Part shown: in pieces, positions 59,535-64,000 of the stretch
Position numbering within the stretch: the stretch's first letter is position 1
Layout of the letters: each line of letters begins with the position of its first letter
Assembly (NCBI RefSeq): GCF_000764185.1
Contig: NZ_JQEC01000057.1
Location: 223,501-287,500 of the forward strand
Length of the DNA: 64,000 nt
DNA from: Colwellia psychrerythraea
GTDB taxonomy: Bacteria; Pseudomonadota; Gammaproteobacteria; Enterobacterales; Alteromonadaceae
Direction of reading: 5' to 3'
The notes under the pieces: model-generated
The model's database searches: none
Told to the model about the DNA's origin: nothing
What the model saw: the letters and a program-made list of their open reading frames with translations, nothing else
Translations under genes and position numbers: made by a program

Positions 59535-62500
59535 CTAGTTTTTCAATTCAAGTACTGTAGTTCCTTCAGCTTCACCATCGGCGTTGAAGTAAGTTACAGC
59601 GCCCATATAAGTAGAGCCAGTAGGTAAACCTCTTGTCATAATAGTAGTGTAATTAAAACGACCATTGATAGCTCTACGGCTAGACATTACACGTGTGCTA
59701 CTTTCAGCTTGATCTGCAATCCAACCTACCATAGTGTAATCTGTGGCAGGAGCGTCACCTGTTGAGTAACCATGAATCATAGTTACATAGACATCACCAA
59801 CGTTCACATCAGCTCTTGGTTCAGGGTTAGTTAATATAACATTCTCATTTGAACCACTGGTAAGTGAATTCGCAACTTGAGCACATGACCATTTATCACA
59901 ACGATAAACGTATAGATCAAGATCCGCTCCGTCTTCAGTTACAAGTGCATCAGATAGACTAAAGCGAGCAACCTGTGTACCTTCAGGGATATGGAATATA
60001 TGGTAGTTTGTACCGGCACCTAAGAATTCAAACTCTTGTGCAGGATCAGCTTCTACGTTACCAGCAGTACCAAATGGTGCAACTAAACCAGCATGTTTAA
60101 TGCTTGTTGTACCAGAGTAAAGCATCTTAACAGGGAAGCGGAAGCGACCACGGTTAAGATCACCTGAGATTAATTCAGGCACAACAATTTTAACTGTTGG
60201 TATAGCTTTAATTGCTAATGGTAAACGTACAGAGTGACCAGCAGTATCTGTCCATGTAATAGCGCCAAAGTTCCAAGTATCAACATCCGCAGCTTCAGTT
60301 TTAGTGAAAGTTAAAGCAAAGCTTGCTTTACCATCTGCATCTATTTCTAAGGTAGCTTCAGGTGTTTCATCACCATTCACATCAAAAGTTTGCACACTTA
60401 CTTCTATACCAGCGGGTACTTCAATACTTGCTGTATAAGTAGAAGCAGCATTTGTTGCATTAGATACTGTTCTGAAAATAGTTTCAGGTTCAAGTAACTC
60501 AGCAATAGCGATCGAAGGAAGGTTTAACTGGCTTGCATCAGTACTAAAACCATTACTTGTTAACTCAGCACAACTCGTATCATACCCCTCAACAAAGCTT
60601 TCTTTGTCTTGACCACAAAGGAAGGCTAGGTAATCAGCAAGGTTAGTATCAAATAGTAGACCTGGGTCTAAAGCAGAAACTGGAGCGATATGGCCAGAAC
60701 CGAAGTCATATGGGTCAGCTTGCGTTGAACCATCTTCTTTAGTTAAGTTTTGACGAGCAGTTGTCATCATCGCAGATTTGATTTGTGCAGGACTCCAAGA
60801 ACTATTAGATTCTTTAAATAATGCTGCCATACCTGCAATGTGTGGGCTAGACATAGATGTACCTTGAAGGTACTTAAATGTTTCACCTTGTGTACCAAAC
60901 ATTGGTGCAGATGTAGTTGCCGCTAATATTTTAACACCAGGAGCAGTAATATCTGGTTTGATAATATCGTAAGTATTTAAGTTTGGACCACGTGATGAGA
61001 ACGACGCAATGGTATTACCCACTTCAACCGCTTCACCAGAAGCTGCTGTGTCAGTAAAGATCACTGAAGTACTTTCAGCAAGAACACTTGCTGTTAATGC
61101 TTGACCATCAGCAAAAGATATCATTGAACCAGTAATAGTTACTGCTGGATCACTACCGCCCATAGAAAATGGTGAGGTACCATCGTAGGTATAAACAAGT
61201 GCACCAATTGCACCAGCATTTTGCGCATTAAGGAATTTCTCAGTAAAAGCACAAGAACCACGAGCAATAAGTGCAATTTTACCAACTAATTCATCTGCAT
61301 TAGTCAAAGGTGCGTCATTACAGGCTTCAACTGGCTCAGCTAAAGCAAGTTCACCGGTTAGGCCAACTGTTGCCGGAGAAAAACCAGCAGGAACTGACAT
61401 AAGAGATGTACCAGCTAAAGCACCACTAGTAATATCAAGTGCTTTACCTATTACAATAGAAGTACCATTATAAGTTGATGCAGCAACACTAGTTACCCAA
61501 GGAGCAGGAGTACCAACAGTTTCTTTATCAGGACCACTATTACCAGCAGAAACAGCTACAAAAACACCTGCAGCAGAAGCATTAAGCATTGCCGCGGTAG
61601 ATGGGATAGTTAAATCCGCTCTATCTCCACCAATAGAGTAGTTGATAACATCAACACCATCAGTTACAGCAGCATCGATCGCCGCCATAGTATCACCGTA
61701 GAAACAACCTGCTTCATCACCACCTTCAGGGTTTTTGTAATCACTGTTCCAACAAGCTTTATAAGCAGCAATACGTGCACGAGGTGCCATACCTGAAACT
61801 GTACCTGCGTTAGCACCAGAAAGCATAGCGGAAACACCTTCGTTACCACCTGCCGTACTAGCCGTATGACTACCATGACCATCAGCATCACGAGGGGAAT
61901 CAAATTCACCTAAGGCGTATTGAACTTCATATTGACTACTGAAACTCGCATCAAAATAACGTGCACCAATTAATTTGTTATTACAGCTGAAGTCTTCATC
62001 AGTACCTGTATCACAGGCACCTTGCCAACCTAGATCAGCAGGATCAGTATAAGAGCCGTCATCAGCGAAGCTATCATTTTCAGGCCATACACCTGTATCG
62101 ATAATACCAATAATTACGCCTTCACCTTTGATGTTCATGGTGTGTTGACCACCAGGACCCGTTAAGCCAAGAAATTCAGGGGTATTAGATGTATTGATAA
62201 TTTCTAATCTATCTTCCCATACGCCAATAACGTCAGGGTGAGATTCTAATTGCGTTTTTTGTTTTGCGTTAAGTTTCGCTGAAAAGCCATTATATGTATG
62301 TTTAAAAGAGTGCAATATTTCTAATGAGTCTATAGAACTTGCCACTTTATTTTGCTTACTTTCAAGTGCTTGAGTATAAGCTTTCATCGCAGGGGTATAC
62401 GCGTTGTAACGATTACCAGTATTTGCTACCAACTGATTGGAAGGTAAAAGTTCACCAATATCTTGCGCTTGAGCTATTGCAGTATTACCTTTTAATTGAA

Positions 62501-62660
62501 CAATATAACCAGTAGTTTTTTGTTTGCTACTAACTTCACTACCTACAGATTTGAATTTACTGATATCCCCTGTAACTTCATTAGCAAAGACAGTGCTGGT
62601 TGCAGTAGCGGCAATTGCTAATGTAATCAGGCTCCCTACTATAGATTTCTTGAAATGCAT
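59535..62660 (-). CDS. Secreted subtilisin-family serine protease (S8) with PA domain
   Basis: 1041 residues. Signal peptide (LITLAIAATATSTVFA), then an inhibitor I9-type propeptide (about 50-155; GYIVQLKG ... SFKHTYNGFSAKLNAKQKTQLESHPDVIGVWED). Catalytic triad: aspartate in IIDTGVW near 188, histidine in GHGSHTAST near 261, serine in GTSMSSPHIAGMAAL near 601. A protease-associated domain lies between the last two (about 420-530; CAFTEKFLNAQNAGAIGALVYTYD). The C-terminal part has fibronectin-like and pre-peptidase-like beta domains (VARFSLSDALVTEDGADLDLYVYRCD). It ends LELKN, with no PEP-CTERM or GlyGly-CTERM signal. It likely digests extracellular protein. Its upstream region has the element and the sigma-54 site seen with the PEP-CTERM genes. 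Confidence 0.96.
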   Translation of the reverse strand: MHFKKSIVGSLITLAIAATATSTVFANEVTGDISKFKSVGSEVSSKQKTTGYIVQLKGNTAIAQAQDIGELLPSNQLVANTGNRYNAYTPAMKAYTQALESKQNKVASSIDSLEILHSFKHTYNGFSAKLNAKQKTQLESHPDVIGVWEDRLEIINTSNTPEFLGLTGPGGQHTMNIKGEGVIIGIIDTGVWPENDSFADDGSYTDPADLGWQGACDTGTDEDFSCNNKLIGARYFDASFSSQYEVQYALGEFDSPRDADGHGSHTASTAGGNEGVSAMLSGANAGTVSGMAPRARIAAYKACWNSDYKNPEGGDEAGCFYGDTMAAIDAAVTDGVDVINYSIGGDRADLTIPSTAAMLNASAAGVFVAVSAGNSGPDKETVGTPAPWVTSVAASTYNGTSIVIGKALDITSGALAGTSLMSVPAGFSPATVGLTGELALAEPVEACNDAPLTNADELVGKIALIARGSCAFTEKFLNAQNAGAIGALVYTYDGTSPFSMGGSDPAVTITGSMISFADGQALTASVLAESTSVIFTDTAASGEAVEVGNTIASFSSRGPNLNTYDIIKPDITAPGVKILAATTSAPMFGTQGETFKYLQGTSMSSPHIAGMAALFKESNSSWSPAQIKSAMMTTARQNLTKEDGSTQADPYDFGSGHIAPVSALDPGLLFDTNLADYLAFLCGQDKESFVEGYDTSCAELTSNGFSTDASQLNLPSIAIAELLEPETIFRTVSNATNAASTYTASIEVPAGIEVSVQTFDVNGDETPEATLEIDADGKASFALTFTKTEAADVDTWNFGAITWTDTAGHSVRLPLAIKAIPTVKIVVPELISGDLNRGRFRFPVKMLYSGTTSIKHAGLVAPFGTAGNVEADPAQEFEFLGAGTNYHIFHIPEGTQVARFSLSDALVTEDGADLDLYVYRCDKWSCAQVANSLTSGSNENVILTNPEPRADVNVGDVYVTMIHGYSTGDAPATDYTMVGWIADQAESSTRVMSSRRAINGRFNYTTIMTRGLPTGSTYMGAVTYFNADGEAEGTTVLELKN

Positions 62661-62763
62661 GTGTATCTCCGATTTATTGTTATATCTTCGCTGTGCATAT
62701 TTATTACACTTTCATTATCTTCATTGGCTGTTGCTCAATGAAAAATAGCGAGTGAGATATATA

Positions 62764-62779
62764 AGCAATAATAGTGCCT
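62764..62779 (-). promoter_or_regulatory. Sigma-54 promoter candidate for the subtilase
   Basis: On the minus strand AGGCACTATTATTGCT: GGCAC and TTGCT with exact spacing. The subtilase start lies about 104 bp downstream. Confidence 0.78.
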
Positions 62780-62864
62780 TTGTTACATAAATGTTAATGA
62801 TTAGTTGTGTACTGGTACGTTGAGAGAAGGTACAAAGGGTTATAAGGTTGATACTTTGTAAAAT

Positions 62865-62883
62865 ATGTAAAGTTTATTTACAT
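62865..62883. promoter_or_regulatory. Perfect inverted repeat upstream of the subtilase promoter
   Basis: ATGTAAAGTTTATTTACAT: 7-bp arms around a 5-bp spacer, 86 bp upstream of the sigma-54 candidate. It could be a regulator site; it resembles a TyrR box but with a spacer one base short. Confidence 0.45.
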
Positions 62884-63008
62884 AGTTATTTGCTTAGGAT
62901 GCAATTATAGTCATAAAACCCTTTGGTATATTGTATATTTTTTATGTATCTAGTTGTTTTTATGTGGAATTGTACTGTTTTGGTGTGTATGGGTAGTTAT
63001 GCATTAGT

Positions 63009-63026
63009 GTGTAAAAAAAGCTGACA
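63009..63026 (-). promoter_or_regulatory. 18-bp upstream element of the subtilase gene
   Basis: On the minus strand TGTCAGCTTTTTTTACAC, 16-17 of 18 bases like the two PEP-CTERM elements, and like them preceded by AGTG. It lies 229 bp upstream of the sigma-54 candidate, farther than in the other cases. Confidence 0.72.
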
Positions 63027-63101
63027 CTATTTTCTTGTTGTTGGTTTTTGGTGCGATTTGTTTGAATTGTAAGCGAACAAACACAAAAGTGAAATTAACC
63101 C

Positions 63102-63129
63102 TTGTACTGAACTCAAAACTCTCTACAAT
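63102..63129 (+). promoter_or_regulatory. rRNA operon promoter P1
   Basis: TTGTAC, 16-bp spacer, TACAAT, then GCGCTCC, the GC-rich discriminator typical of stringently controlled rRNA promoters. About 540 bp upstream of 16S. Confidence 0.7.
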
Positions 63130-63275
63130 GCGCTCCAGTTCCAAGGGGTTCAGGCAAAAACCTTTACCAATTGGACGTTTTGATAAGTTATCTACTTGCT
63201 TTTAAGCTAAACCAGTTAACTTAACGTCTCGTTTTAAAGTGTTTTAAAATACTTTACTTTAAATAGAAAAAAACG

Positions 63276-63303
63276 TTGACATCGAAACTCGGAAGCGTAT
63301 TAT
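63276..63303 (+). promoter_or_regulatory. rRNA operon promoter P2
   Basis: Consensus TTGACA, 16-bp spacer, TATTAT, then ACGCCTCC. An A/T-rich UP-like stretch (AAATAGAAAAAAAC) lies directly upstream. Probably the main promoter. Confidence 0.85.
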
Positions 63304-63427
63304 ACGCCTCCTGCTTCGGGGTAACAGCAACGAGCAATACTGATTAACCACACGGTTTTCAGTTCAGGTGAAGAGCGAATGCGACTCTCATCTACTTCAA
63401 CTTAATCTTAGCGATTACTTAGGAGTT

Positions 63428-63468
63428 CTTCTTTAACAATTAGTTATCATGCAATTTGTGTGAGCACT
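63428..63468 (+). promoter_or_regulatory. rRNA leader antitermination sites (boxA, boxC)
   Basis: CTTCTTTAACAA (63428-63439) matches boxA (TGCTCTTTAACAA), and TGTGTGAGCACT (63457-63468) matches boxC. These recruit the Nus-factor antitermination complex on rRNA transcripts. Confidence 0.8.
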
Positions 63469-63665
63469 CACATTAATGTTGTTTTACATAGTTTTCCTTT
63501 GGGAGAACAAAAACGCTTAATGAATGATGTTCATGCAAATAAATATAGTTACTTAACTTCGGTTAGGTAGCGACTATGTAATGCGCTATTTACTTAGGTA
63601 GGTAGCACGACAGAATTCATTGAGCAGTAACACATCACTTGTGATGAGGTTACACAAACGATTTT

Positions 63666-64000
<335 letters not shown>

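Overview
The window is AT-rich gammaproteobacterial DNA. Gene content (aroF-tyrA, nadE, glnB, bamD, rluD-pgeF-clpB, the 5' end of a 16S rRNA gene), abundant chemotaxis and RND/porin genes, an amylase resembling those of cold-adapted marine bacteria and three PEP-CTERM proteins fit a marine Alteromonadales, most likely Colwellia or a close relative. This placement rests on recognition, not on a database search.

Layout. 1-2.7 kb: a secreted alpha-amylase cut by the left edge, with a LacI-type operator candidate, and a periplasmic binding-like protein. 3.1-5.8 kb: aroF and tyrA for tyrosine/phenylalanine synthesis, with a TyrR-box candidate. 5.8-10 kb: a LysR regulator divergent from an AhpD-like protein, a three-module FMN/FAD/2Fe-2S fusion reductase, and a DUF1348 gene wrecked by a 262-bp miniature transposon. 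10.2-14.4 kb: binding protein, porin and chemoreceptor. 14.5-24.5 kb: M13 peptidase, PaiB-GNAT pair divergent from a MocR regulator, PhoD-like phosphatase, PAS chemoreceptor, an unknown anchored protein. 24.6-28.9 kb: an RND efflux pair. 29.5-36.7 kb: a propeller-GGDEF sensor, a PEP-CTERM protein, an OmpV/MipA protein with a decayed partial copy nearby, and an orphan protein with a possible cysteine-hydrolase domain. 36.8-46.2 kb: small genes, then an ABC export operon that carries its own NtrC-type regulator and histidine kinase behind a sigma-54 promoter. 46.3-57.7 kb: mostly housekeeping genes plus a second PEP-CTERM protein. 57.8-62.7 kb: a third PEP-CTERM protein and a large secreted subtilase. 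63.1-64 kb: promoters, leader and start of an rRNA operon.

Two patterns tie the region together. First, all three PEP-CTERM genes and the subtilase carry sequences that fit sigma-54 (-24/-12) promoters, and three of the four also carry the same 18-bp element upstream (consensus TGTCAGYTTTTTWTACAC). This matches the sigma-54/PrsR-type regulation described for PEP-CTERM genes in Proteobacteria and would add a non-PEP-CTERM protease to that regulon. Second, five copies of a 173-226 bp miniature inverted-repeat element (ends ACCTGAACTCTGG) lie between 29 and 59 kb, each flanked by a 6-bp target duplication of the form TANNTA (one or two degenerate). One supplies part of a stop codon and another sits in the clpB leader.
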